Part shown: in pieces, positions 29,129 to 41,997 of the stretch
Position numbering within the stretch: position 1 is the stretch's first letter
How the letters are laid out: each line of letters begins with the position of its first letter
Assembly: GCA_039619475.1 (NCBI GenBank)
Contig: CM077116.1
Span: 248,629,440-248,693,439 of the forward strand
Length of the DNA: 64,000 nucleotides
Origin: Icerya purchasi
Lineage: Eukaryota; Arthropoda; Insecta; Hemiptera; Monophlebidae
Reading direction: 5' to 3'
Position numbers and translations under genes: made by a program
Notes under the pieces: model-generated
The model's input: the letters and a program-made list of their open reading frames with translations, nothing else
The model's database searches: none
What the model was told of the DNA's origin: nothing

Positions 29129-29449
29129 AATTAAGTCGAAAACCTGAAGGGCTGGAATTATCAGTGGAATGTACATGACCATGAAAGACATTGTGGTGTA
29201 ATCGACTAGGTAATCCGGAACGTTGTAGTATTTCGTTATCAAATTCGAGATGATGACGAACTGAGCAAATTGCAGTGATACTATCAAGGTGTAGAAAAAG
29301 TGCATACCCAGCATAATCCATCTTCTACCATACAAACGAGTGTTTGTTTGTTTTTCGATGGTTGCTGAATTTTTCGACTTTTCCGCGGTGACATCAGCTT
29401 TGCCGTTCAAACAGTTGTTTAGAATCGAAGATACCGTATTATCTTTCAT
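29129..29449 (-). CDS. First coding exon of an FLVCR-like major-facilitator transporter (host gene)
   Basis: Starts at ATG 29449 with a polar cytoplasmic segment of about 38 residues. RLYGRRWIMLGMHFFYTLIV and the following QFAQFVIISNLITKYYNVP resemble the first membrane segment and loop of FLVCR/SLC49 heme or choline transporters (family pattern RRW..L.....Y.......QW.QY..I.N). The exon continues with VDYTTMSFMVMYIPLIIPAL. It ends at a good donor, ATT|GTAAGT (GT at 29127-29128), in phase 0. The later exons of the family are not seen up to 29128 and would lie further left, possibly beyond the window. The closest relative within SLC49 is uncertain. Confidence 0.62.
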
Positions 29450-32400
29450 TATTCGCAGCGAATCTAGATCGATATGCCGGAAAAGTGTGTGTGTACACCT
29501 TCCTTTTGTTTTTACGTCTTCCTTAATTGTCGCGAATGGTGTGCAGCAGGTACTGAATCGGCTTCGATGCGTATCTCGCAGTCGGCAGAGTTACATATCA
29601 CCCAACGGCTGTTTACTCCCGCGGTGCTGACATCGTCGCTTCTCTAAACCGATGCTTGCGTTTTGGCTTCCGAAATATTTACTAGAACATCACACGGATA
29701 AGAAATTAAACGGTGTTATTTCGTTAATTGAATGTTTTTTTTCTTTTCATTATTCGTTAAAAATAAACCTTTTGTTTTACAACTTTTTTTTTTTTTTCTG
29801 ACGTATTCGATACACCTTTTTTTCGTTTGGAATGAAGAAAATACCGCTCGGCTGCTTATCAATTGAATAAGAGTGCTCTTTGTTACCGTTGTTGTTATTG
29901 ATTATTCATCTACGTAATCGTTAGGGCGTCAATGGTGGAAAGTGAGCGTAATTTGCTATGAAAACACATTGATTCAGGTTTATCATAAGCTACACAATAA
30001 CCGAACGAGTTCGTACTGAATGTTTGTTTTCCTGCAGTTTTCTAATTTTTATTCTAAACCGGTTCGGATTTTAATAACTCGCTTATACGGATTCAAATAA
30101 CGTGTGCTTGGATTATTTTTCCGGTTTTTTAACATTTTTAGAAATTGAGACGAAAGCAAAAATAAAAAAAAGGCGTTTCATAAATTAAAAGGAGAATCAA
30201 ACATCATTATTATCGACAATTGTAATAATAATGAAAGTCAACGTTTGCGTGACTGACTCGGATTGTAAAGATTCGCGATATCAACTAAAATAGGCTAGCT
30301 AGTTGTTGGGTTTCATGCGAATCAGCGAATGTTTTGAATGTTACATCTCTAGCACCTATGACGGTCGCCGAGCGTCGATAATAATTCAGATTTTTCAGAA
30401 AACGCGTATGTCGACAAATTTTGAAATGAAATCGGACACGCGTGAAAATGATTTTCCCGAAGTGAACGAGGCACGCTATAGTTGAGAAAACAAATGAATG
30501 ATACGATGTACCGTGCAATTACTCATCGCGGTTTTTCTCCTTTTTAGCAGCCTTGTTACCTAGAAGTGAGCGTCCGGTTTTACATTAACGAGGACCACCC
30601 TTGGCAGGTTGGAACTGTAAAAGCTTTCCATAATGCGCCCAAAGGCGTTAGTGGATTTTAGGAAAAAGCCCTTTTGTAATTAAGCGTACCGTTTAGTAAT
30701 ATTTTAATGTGTCCCGGCTTTTTTTAGATTTTTAAAGACCACACACCATCCCGAATCAACATGGAAGGGAAAGAGTCAATTAGAGATAGCGTCGGAGACT
30801 GTTAGTATATGTACGCTGAGAGCTAGGATGATATAGGGAGTAGGAAAAAAACGGACAGATAGAAGGAGGTGTGAGTGAGTTCCATACCCTTCACAGGGCG
30901 TTGGGATTCTGAAGTTAAGGTTCACAATGTACTAAGCCAAACGGCACTAATGAGAGTAGGCAGTGCTGGAAAATAATGGAATACAAATACATCCGACTAA
31001 AGCCTGGCGTGGAAATCACGATGGTAACAAATTAGAAACAGGAATTTTAGTAAAGCGGAAACGGGAAGATGTAGTAAGAGAATCCGTCATCACTCCTTTA
31101 TGGGACTCAAAGCAAATCGATATGTATACATGGATTATGGATAAGAGAGCGTATACGAATAATGAAAACATTGCAGCAGTGAGAAGAAAAGGAAGAACAG
31201 CCTGAAGAGCACTCATGGAATCATGAAACCACCAAATGAAAAGGAGCGACAGTAAGGGATGTAATAGAAAAGGAAGGTGAACTATTTGATAAATCTGAAA
31301 TACTTTCCAAACTAGCTCTTAACCTGGTACAACATTATTTAAGAATAATTCGCTGTTATTTCGAAAATTCTATTAACACTACAATATTTGAGAGTTTTCC
31401 AAAGACTGACTCTTATTGACCACAACCGGCAAAGGGAATCGAATTGCGGCGATACTATTAACGATAAAGTATGCCTGAGAGGGAATAAGGTGGAAAATTT
31501 TGCACTTTATTTACGCCCCCCCCCCCCGTTATTTAATATTCAAAAGCACAGGCGATTTCGTAAAGGAAAAAACGAAAAAGAGATCGCAAGAGGAGTAATT
31601 CAGAGAAGAAGGATAGATGAAAAGAACTGTCGAGAAAATAGAAAAAGAAATGGGTAAGTTAAGCTTATAAAACCGACCCAGTCTGTAAACTGTGAGAAAA
31701 ATGCTAGAAGACAGGAACGCTTTCATTTGTTTTCTGTAGACCGTAGCTGTATAAAACCGGTATGCGATGTAGTCAACATGAGAAGAAAAGGAATTTCCAT
31801 CCGGAAATACGGCCGTGACTGTAATACGACGGCCGACGAAACAAACATCAGTTCATCATTTACGGAGAACGAAGGTACTTATAATGTTCACGCCGGGAAA
31901 TGATTATGTAGCATTCAAACGAACGCTGTAGAAAGACAAGCTTATAATATACACCTCAGGGAAACGAGCAACTATAAACAAGAAAAGAGCAATATGAACA
32001 GGGCAAAATTCATATTTCAAGGCTGCACCTTGAATTTTGCACGAGGACGCGTGCAATATCGGTGAGGGATATTCGGCCAATAGGAAACTGGCGGAATTAA
32101 TTAAATTCGCAAACATCTTTCGTCGTGTTTTTTTTTGTTCGATGGAGACGGCTAGTTCTTTATTTCATATATATTTCAAGTGTTGTCCACGTGTTTGCGT
32201 GATTAATTGCCAATTCAAATTTCTTTTTAACTAATTAGGCTAAATTTCAATAGCACCGAAATACTTTATATTTAATAAAGTAACAAACTGCACAAAACGC
32301 AATCGATAACATTTATATTACCGAGATGGCGTTAAGAAAAAAATTAAAACTAATCAGATAACAACTGATAACAGTTAAACTGGAAAAGGTGTGATGCTGA

Positions 32401-32820
32401 ATCGGTGAATTCGCGAAATAAACGTACGGCGCTGTCAAGTGAAAAAAATAACAAAAAAACGTTTTACGGTGTAATCGCCGTCGTGATTATTTCGAAAGTG
32501 TCCGTACTATTTAAATTAGTAAATATGAAAATTTGAAACTTCACTATTCAAAGTGTTTTACAATTTCACTCCAGATTTTTATTTATTATCAATGAATTAG
32601 AAACACAATGTTTCAAATAATGCGACTGTGCGTGAAATAATTGGTTTTACTTTTAAATCTCGCTCGCTGAAACGAAAATCTTTCAATTTTTTTGAAAAAA
32701 ATATTTCACAAAAGTTATACGTTTTTAGTAAATCGTTGTATGACTATTAAAAGATTAAACTTCATTCAGCTTTAAAAATTAGGATAATTAAAAAAGATAT
32801 TTTCGATTTTTATTTAGACA
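29450..32820. other. Probable 5' region of the transporter gene, no further gene supported
   Basis: More CpG and mixed-composition DNA. Small frames such as 30963-31205 carry no motif I recognise. A C10 run lies at about 31517-31527. Untranslated exons are possible but not visible. Confidence 0.35.
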
Positions 32821-32824
32821 CCTT

Positions 32825-33055
32825 AGATTACTTTTAAAGCTGATAGCGCTCGGCTCTATATTCCCACTTGCTTGGGCTGGGGCTTCCTGCTCCTTTTTGT
32901 GCTCGTTATATCCTGTCTTTTCCTTCTACACTTATTATCCCCTCCATTGTTTCCTTCTTATTAGCGATAGCTGATCGTCTCACTGTATAACTTTCGTTTT
33001 TCCTTAATTGTTTCTGGGTGAAGGTCCTCGGTTGACGAGCCCAATTAAAAAAAAA
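32825..33055 (+). mobile_element. Possible non-LTR retrotransposon 3' end with poly(A)
   Basis: C/T-rich 3'-UTR-like DNA ends with GGTCCTCGGTTGACGAGCCC and a run of A. No coding part is attached, so it would be a strongly 5'-truncated copy. Confidence 0.35.
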
Positions 33056-33975
33056 AAAATGAAATGAGAAATATCATTTTTTCCTTTAATATTATAAAAT
33101 AAATTAAAACAAAAAAAAAAAAAAAGTAATTTCAATAAAAACTTATCTTCTAACGGGACGGGAACTTTTTTAATTAAAGGCATGTATATTTTTTAAGCAG
33201 TTCGAAATTTTTCGGAACATCGCGTATTATCTATATATATAAATAGGAAAAAGAAAAAAGAAAAAAGTTCGGTACCATTTTTTCCTCCGTTTGTTAACCG
33301 ATTGTCTTTTTTTTTCTTTTTCATTTTTTTTTTTTTTGTTGAGTAGCTGTTGACGATCTTTAGTGTTATCAGTATACAAAATATTGGAAGCAGTTATATC
33401 ATTTTTTTTCTTATTTAAATAAAAAATGAATACGAAAAATGGAAAAAGAAATCGCTATAGTAAATCTAAATCTGTTCTTATTAATATGTTTTAATTTTTC
33501 TTAATAATCATATTTACTGACCCCTTTTTTCACAGTGGACTAAATCTTAAGGCGTCATTTAATATCAATTAAAGCAGGGTTTTTAAATTGTTATTGAGAT
33601 TTATTTTTTATTCAATTATAATGGTACTGAACTGTTTTGTATTGTCAAGTACATATAAAAGTGTACGTCCTTAAAAAATACACAATGAACGAATCCATCA
33701 GAGTAGAAAAAAAAAAAAAAAACTTTCGGAAATATGTAAATATTCATATACGCGTCCTCAAATTTTCGATAATTAATAATTATGGTCGAATTTCACCCAA
33801 TGGGCGAACACTAGTTCGTAATGAAACATCAGCTAATGCTGAAAAAATTATTAAACTGAGAAACTGAGACGACGTTGCTAACTACACAGCGAACAAGCAA
33901 CGCTGTATACGCTTATTTCGAAAATTCATCGATTCAACGTCACACTTTCTCCAGTTTGGCACAAACATCAACTGA

Positions 33976-34015
<40 letters not shown>

Positions 34016-37000
34016 GTACAATAAGCATTTATAACAAATGTCAATAAATGTAACTGTCGCTGTGTGTGTGTAAATGAAATTTAAATAAATACATAATGGA
34101 AATATAGTGCATGTTTATGTTTGCATACTTAATTTTATTGCCCTTCATATAAATATTTTTACGTTTCGCCATTGCGTAGTATTAATTTAAATGTTACCAT
34201 ATGACATTTGTTTTTCAATGCATGTTGCTCCTTAAATTTAAATTTCATTGTCGATTACAAAACTAGTAGTCGGCATATTTATAAATTGTTCGGTTACGTG
34301 GTTTGCGCAGTTTGTGATTTTATATGAAATGTAATTAATATTTCCTTTATCCGGATCATTAGGCTCTTCCGAGCAGCCCAGTCGGCCGTTTCCGGGCGAA
34401 ATTCGCGACAGGTAACGCGTGCACTATTCCTGACGTGAACTTTAACGATTGTACTTTAAAAACTTTTATCGAGATTAGAAAAGTTATCATGCTACAATAC
34501 GTACAGTCATTATTAATTACCGCTCCGCAGCGCAGGAAAACCAGATCTATGAATGAGGAGTTGCTCGTTCGTCTCGTTCGTCCGATTCACGATTAAAATG
34601 AGTCGCGATGCGAAAAACGAAAAAAACGATCACTCCGATTTAACAACCGATATTCGAATCAGCCCTCGTTCGCGGTCGTTATCTTATTACGACGAGTAGA
34701 CGCGATGTGGAACAGTCGATTTCGCACAGAACGAACGATAGCGCGCACTGGAAGAGCTCGTTCACTGCTGTAAGCTAGTGCCTATTTTGCATCATGGAAT
34801 TAATTCCCTAGACCGCGTTATCAGTTACGCGCTGCTGAGTGTGGGTTTTCTCACGGTGAAAGCGCGATCCGTTGATATCGAGAATGCGTTAAAAACCATG
34901 TGTACAAGACGCTGATAAGAAGTAGAGGTTAAAGGTGCAACACTCTTTTCGCGTATGCGTGCAGGCAGCAATCACAACAAAACGAACGTTTCTTCTTTTT
35001 TTTTCTTTTGTTTTGCTCGCGTCTCCGATCACTATCTAGATTAGAATCTTCGTTTCGCATCTGCGCTACTGGATATCGAATGAGACGACGGTTAATTGCG
35101 TCCCGTCCGATGCTCGACGCATTTTTCGCGTTAGCAGAACTTTGATTAAATCAGGTAAACCGCGAAAACAAAAATTCCACCAGAAAAGCCAAATAATTTA
35201 CAGGAGAACTGATGACGTCGGCACGCTCATTTGGATCGATGACGAAATGTTTCCGTAGAAGAAGATGATTAAAACGAACAGAGAATACATTGCTCCAAGC
35301 GGGCTTCCCTTTATCGACCGAAATTTGTAGTAATTAACAATTGAACGGCTTAATCATTCCTCTTCATTTGCTACGCGTATTTATTTTATTACGTTGTACA
35401 CGCTTTATAGTTCGCCTAACGCCTGCGTCACTTTTGTCGTGCTTTTTCATTTTTGAAGGCACGATCTGGAAATGGATTTTTCAACGCGATTGAATGAGGA
35501 TAATTAACGCGATTTTTTTTTTTTTTTGTTATGAGTAACGATATTACACAAGTGTCAGTTTTTAACAAACCCGTTTAAATGTTTTCTGAGCCGTGAATGT
35601 AGAGGCAACGCCTATTAACACCTATTAGCTAGGAAAAACTGAACCTTTAAACGATAAAGCGATTAAATCTCGTTCTTAACGTGGCTATTAATATGCGAAT
35701 GAAGCCGCGAGTTAGCTGTACTTCACCTCTCTGCGATTTCTTTTTTTTACTTATAAAATAATACTTTTTGGTTTACTGGAATTTTCTAACACTTTCTTAC
35801 AGAGCATAAATTTGCATGTATACCGGATAAATTTGCGAAACCTTCTTAAGCAGAATAATAATTGCTTTCTTTAAACTACGTCTATTAACAACATAATTTA
35901 AAACTATCACGAAAATAAATCAATCTACTATTACAACTATACGCTTGTTTGACATCGATTAATTTGTCGAAGAAAAGTAAAAAGAAAATCGGTTAACGTT
36001 ACTTTTTTGGTTTTTTGTTTTTTGAATCTAACATGTCTTACTATTTACACTATTTTCGATTTTAATTTTAATTTCAGTATAGTGCAAGTGATAACAACAC
36101 GCAAACATAATCGATCTACTAGAGTTGCGCAAATCAAATCAGATAACAAAGTTTAGCTATATATGTGTGTTCTTTCCAACTGTTGATAGTGTATATCCTC
36201 TTATGAACTCAATTGGAATTAACAGGATTATTACGTATAACTAGTGCAGAATGAAAACAACCAAATCTCGAGATGTATGTATTAGTTTCCGATTAATTTA
36301 CAGGAGATATTATCCGTACATTTTGTAATAAACAAGTTAACATATTTCACTGTCACATAGATAACAGCGTTATTTAATTGTAGGCGAAAAAAAAATTAAA
36401 ATTCGAATAGTAGATTCGGCCGTGTATTTGCACTGTGCATATATTCAATATATAAATTTCAGTATTCGCTCATATTGCCTCAATAGCTGTAATAATCATA
36501 GAAGGCGCGCTCTTTAAAGAGTTATATCACCTTTCCCTGAATTCCGTCGTTCAGAGTTTTATTTCAATTTCGTTACTGCGATGTTTTTCTTTCATCGCGT
36601 TCTATTTGTGTTTTTTTGTTTTTTTTTTGTGATTTCTACTTGAAGAAGTTCGCGAGTTACGAAGGTTTGGGTCCCATTCTAGGATTTCCAAAAAAAAAAC
36701 AAAACACAAAAGCTCGTTTCTTTTTGTACCTTAAACGGAAAATTTTGCCGATATCTAATTTAGGATTAACGGAAATCGTGTAAAATGGCAGCAGTGAAAT
36801 TCATTTTAAGTCTCGTAGTCGCGCTCGGTAAAAGAGTGCGAGAAATATCGAGTTTTCCGTTGGTAGTCTGCGTGTAATTACGAAATGCTGTGCACTCATC
36901 GCAGTCAGATGTTCACTTTACGATCTGCTGCTATTGAAACCGATTAACAGAGAAACGAGCATCAAATGGAGTTTCCGGCGCTGGTGCAAAGACATGGATT

Positions 37001-38165
37001 TTCGTCCAAGCGTGGCTGATGATTGGTTGAGCGGATTAGTCGGTGAAATCTAGTAAAGCGTGTGCGAATATTAGGAGGAACATTACGACACTTAATAGGT
37101 ATCAAGTTTAGAATGCCGAGTGAATCATGAGGGCTACAAAGATGGGGAAGTTAACGCAGTTGTTAATTTCATTCCGAGGGAAAGGCGCTCCGAAAACCTT
37201 TATACAATGGTTGAAGTAAGACGGCGATTGGAAAAAGGTGCAAAGGAATTCCTAATCGTTATTAAAACTGCTGCTCCAGAATGAAAGTTTATTGATCACG
37301 CGATAGCTAGAAGCGGTAGGTTTTGACTGACGAACTTTCCATCTTTTACGGATTAGCTGTCCGTGAGCAGAAATTGCGGCTTCGATCGAAAATACACAAT
37401 AATAGCGGGTCGTGAAATATCTGCAGACGGAGAAGATCCTTAGAAGCGGCCGATCGATCAGGCTTTTATAGCACTTGTGACAAAAGCCTGTCCAGATAGA
37501 CCGGCGCTGTTTGTAATGGACGCCTATGAAGCGGTGAAACGAACGCAGAGCTAATGACTAACTCGCTGGTTGCATCGTCGGTGGGGCTTTACATAAAAAA
37601 GCAGAGAGAATACGAGCGTTGACGTCGTATCATTGCAAAACAATGTCTGTATTGCTACTACTATAATGACCTCTTCTCTAGTAGTGGGAAAACTGGCCGA
37701 AGCAGTGTGCCCAGAGGTGGACGTGTAGCGCATTAAGCTTCTAGAAAGTTGTCTGAATGCAAGTTTAAGAAACAGCAAGGCAGAATACCAGTTCTCTTCG
37801 GAGGACCAATTATCATGCGATGCAGAGACACAGCGCATATTATAAAATTAATAGTATAAATTAGAATAAACCAACTTGAAGCGAAAAATTTAACGATTCG
37901 AAAAATGTATAAAAGCTGACATGTAGACTCTACTCGATCATCATCGCGATGATGGTGATTAACGCTATAATAAATAAACGAGAATACAAATATAAAAAAA
38001 GCGACCGATTACCAACGGTAATTCGAGCGATATATCATTCAAATTTAATTACGGATTTTAAACAAAGGATTATATTGTTCAGTTTTCCAAAAAAAACAAC
38101 AAAAAAAAACAACTTATATGTAGAAGTATTTTTATATACTATATTAATTATTGAAATATCGATAA
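33056..38165. other. Non-coding stretch, no gene seen
   Basis: Holds a (TA)n tract (33981-34006) and several A and T runs. The section from about 34350 to 37800 is richer in CpG than the flanks and lacks transposon motifs, so it may be unique host regulatory or intronic DNA. Confidence 0.4.
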
Positions 38166-38169
38166 ATAT

Positions 38170-41100
38170 TAAAGTTAGTATAATGTTACTATAGATAGAT
38201 CGCCTAATAAACCAATCAACGAATTTTTATTGACGATTTATTAGGGAAAATAAGTAACAAAGAAATTATTTTAAGTGGAGATTTTAATATTGATCTATTC
38301 GAAGAAGGTAATAACGCAGATCGGTTCCTAAACATTGTTAATGGCTATGGGTGTGTTAGATTAATAAATCTACCTAGACGGGAAGAAATTAATCGAGATA
38401 GGCTTGACGTGCATTGATAACATATTCGTACGACATAAACGAAACAACGATTTGTGCCGGGGTTATTACAATGAAAATCGCTGATCATTATATAATTATG
38501 CTTCTCTACTAAATTATTCTTGTCAAAGAGAATCGCGCGATTTTACTTAAAAATTTTGAAGGATGAGTCAGCGGATAAGATATATAATAGCATACAAAAA
38601 ACTTTTGATCAGTTGTATAGAACTAGCTTATTCGACCCTGGCCGAGGCTCAAACCAAAAAGAGAAAGATAGTAAACAATGGATAAATTTAAAAATACTGA
38701 ACCTAATAAAAATTAGAGACTTTTATTTCAGGAGAGCCAAAGGCAATCCTACTAACCACTTTTACAGGAGAAACTAGAAAAAGTATAGAAATTGGATAAT
38801 ACAGGAAATTAGGATAGCGAAGTACAACTTTTACACCGCTAAAATAAAAGAAACAGGATATGATATAAAAAGTACATGGAAACTGGTGAACAATATTTTA
38901 CATGGGGCAAAGGCTACTTCTAATGACGAGCGGTTAGTTAAAACTTTTACTAACCCAGCGGAAACTGTTGAGGAATTTCGGGAAACTTTTACGGCTGATC
39001 TCGATGTGTGTTTTTCGGTTTGTAAGAGGCAGTTATCAACAGTGGAGGGGATAAGTAATCACTAGACATCCTTTTACTAACCTCTAGCTACGGAGGGGTC
39101 TGTAGAAATGATATTGAGGAAATTAAACAAAAATAAAGCGGCAGGATGGAATAAAATACGAGTTAAAGACGTAACGAACAACTCGTAAGATTTTTATACC
39201 GTTCCTCGCCAAAATTATTAATTACACAATAAAAACCGGTTGTAATAAAACTAGGTATCGTTAAACCGATATATAAACGAGGGGATCGCTCAAAAACTGT
39301 AAACTACAGGCCAATAACGTTAATTTCTGTATTTGCAAAGATTCGAGAGCATTATGTTGCGTCGCATTTGCGACAATTTCTCGAAGGAAAAATTATCTTA
39401 TTGCGGATAATCAGTTTGGATTTCTCCACTACAATGTTACTGCAGTCGTTTGTAAATCAAGTTAACTGCGGTATGGCTGAAGGTAGTATATTTCTAGTAG
39501 CTTTTTTAGACTTAAACAAAGCCTTTGTGATTCGGTGAATCATGACCTACTTATGCGGCATTTAGAAAACATAGGAATATTAGGTAAACGAAAAGAATGG
39601 TTCCACAATTACATGACAAATCGGAAGATTATAGTGAAAATCAAAAATATACAAAGCGCAGAGGCAGTCGTTACTACGGGTTTGGGACAGGGAACAGTCT
39701 TTCTACACGAACTCGGTTTTTGCTGCCGTAAAAAATTCTACCATATTTGCTTATGCAGATGACTTGGCCATTGTGACAAAGCACAAAAATATACATGTTA
39801 CTGAAAAATTACTGCAGGAAGATTTGGCTAATGTAACCAGGTGGGCCCATGATAGAGGTATAGTTATCAATAAATCAAGAACTCAAATAATGTACATAAA
39901 GACCCCCCCAGTCGTCATAGAAAAATTATACCAAAAATAACATTACGATGTCCAGGTTGGTTTCACGGGAATGCTGATCATTGTGATAATTGCTCCGATT
40001 GTTTGCTACTTGAAGTTTTTAAGAGTTACAAATATCTGGGGTTAGTGATTGACAACGCATTAACATGGAAAATGCATATAAATATAACCTTACTCTAAAA
40101 ATAAGGCAATCCATAAGAGCGTTATATAGATTAAAATTTCAGATGCCCCACGATATAGTAAGGATGTATTATAAAGCTTTAATAGCGTCGTGGGTCCATT
40201 ATGCTATTCGAGTATGGGGTAAGGCAAAAAAATGGGAAATCAGCAAAATCAGCAATTTACTATCGAGATGTCTGAAATTAATAATTCCCTCCAGAAATCT
40301 GGGAAACAGGAATATTTCTGAACTTTTATGGTGGATAGAAAATAAGGAACTTCCTCCAAAAGCGATGTATTGTTATCGCAAGCTGCTAAAAGGTATGTTA
40401 CAGGACGTGCAACTGCCACTAATAGATAAGAAGCGGAGAACCAGGGTACCTAAAGAATTGTCCTTTCAATTGCGGCGGGAGGTAAATAATAAAATCGATA
40501 ATGTCGAAGAAAATGTATTAATGAATTTATTGTTAAGAGTACTGAAGGAAACCTGGATAGAACAGCATTTAACAGTTTGGAAGGAAAAAATAAAAATTTG
40601 GTTAATTGCTTGGTTGCAGGGATAGGAGTAATAATTTGCAGGTTTCTTGGTTACCCTCCAAATACAATAGAAAAGACTATTCGGGCTTGCGTGCATTGTG
40701 GCATAATAGAACATTTACACCTATTCGATATTTCTATAGAGTATTTATTATAGTTAACTATGTTGCGTTAGCCGTAGTCGTTATTCGAATATATTGGTCT
40801 GTTTTTAACATTAATAGCGTTAATGTATTAGATTTATGATTATTTCTTCTGTGTTGTATTTGTTCAGTCTGATTGTACTGTCTGGTTGCTTGTATGGGTT
40901 GGAATATGCTATCGTAGAATACTGTATAATAATATTATTAGTTATAAATTTTCTAGATCGGAAGTGTATACGTTTTAATAGTAGGATAAGACGTTAGCTT
41001 GATTTACGAAGATTGTTGTTTTATTTCACGCGTTTGTGGTTGTCTAGCTATTTTAGTAAATATGCCGATATGTATAATAATAGTAATAGCTTAGCTTATA

Positions 41101-41228
41101 GTTCGGACGTTGGTATTATATTGCACGTTATATTTATACAATAAACGATAATAAGTGTTTCGGCACCCACAATATAGGCATTGGCCTCGTGGGACCCTTT
41201 ACAGTTATTTCAAAAAAAAACAAAACAA
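38170..41228 (+). mobile_element. Degraded non-LTR retrotransposon (CR1/Jockey-like), plus strand
   Basis: An endonuclease part reads RSPNKPINEF, then SGDFNIDLF (about 38275) and CIDNIF (about 38415). The reverse transcriptase part reads VNHDLLMRHLENIGI (about 39535), TTGLGQGT and, in another frame, FAYADDLAIV (about 39745). The thumb region LYRLKFQMPHDIVRMYYKAL runs through 40065-40625. Several frameshifts separate them. A 3' UTR ending in an A-rich run at about 41212-41228 closes it. The clade is not certain. Confidence 0.75.
39535..40625 (+). pseudogene. Reverse transcriptase remnant of plus-strand non-LTR element
   Basis: Fingers/palm segment in frame from 39535 to 39762, catalytic YADD in a shifted frame at about 39751, and a long open C-terminal segment at 40065-40625. 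At least two frameshifts and no intact ORF. The segment between 39780 and 40065 still reads as palm/thumb (NVTRWAHDRG, INKSRTQIMY). Confidence 0.75.
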
Positions 41229-41997
41229 CATTATTTAAAAATTAATTAATAAAAAACTTATTTCGATTAATAATGCTTTATTTAAAATTCATAATTAAAT
41301 TTTAACATATCGTTTTATTAAATTATCGTAATAATCGGTCTTTTTTAATATTTGTATTTGCGTTTATTTAACTTTAATCATATTTACCGCGACGATTATG
41401 TCGTAATACGACTTCGAAATATGTCGCTTTTTTTGTATATTTTGCGAATCATTAAATTTCCCGTTTCAAGTTTGTTTATACTAATTTTTATTATAGCATA
41501 AACAAAAGATGGACAATTACGCAATTTTAATATCAGCATGAAAATGTATCAAAATAATCGTAAAAGGCGTCCGTTCTTAAAGCAGAATTTTTTAAATTGT
41601 CTTAACTGTGGAAAAGCAAATATTTACCGACCGACTTGAAAATTTAACTCGATAATATTCTAAACTAGAGATACCCTGCAGAATTTCCACTGTATCGCGT
41701 AGTTCCTTTTTTTCTCCGAACTGCGACACGACGTTTGATTGAAGTCTCTAATTTGTCTTTTTTCTTTTCTCGAGAATAATCAGTATAATGAAAAATTTTG
41801 CTTTTTTCTTTTCAAGTCAACAAAAAAAAAAAAAATAGATGCCAACACGGCAATGAAATTATCTCCAAAAAAAATGAATTTTTTATCTGTCATTTATAGT
41901 TAAATGCAAGTAAATTTAGCGTTTTGAGCTGAAATTTTTCGTTTGCTCTATAATATCCAGGTAGGCAAAGTGAAACAAATATCAAAATCTGAAAAAA

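Noticed and set aside
30963..31205. 80-codon frame MLENNGIQIH... as a gene
   Set aside because: No recognisable domain, no flanking splice signals supporting it, and nothing similar elsewhere in the window.
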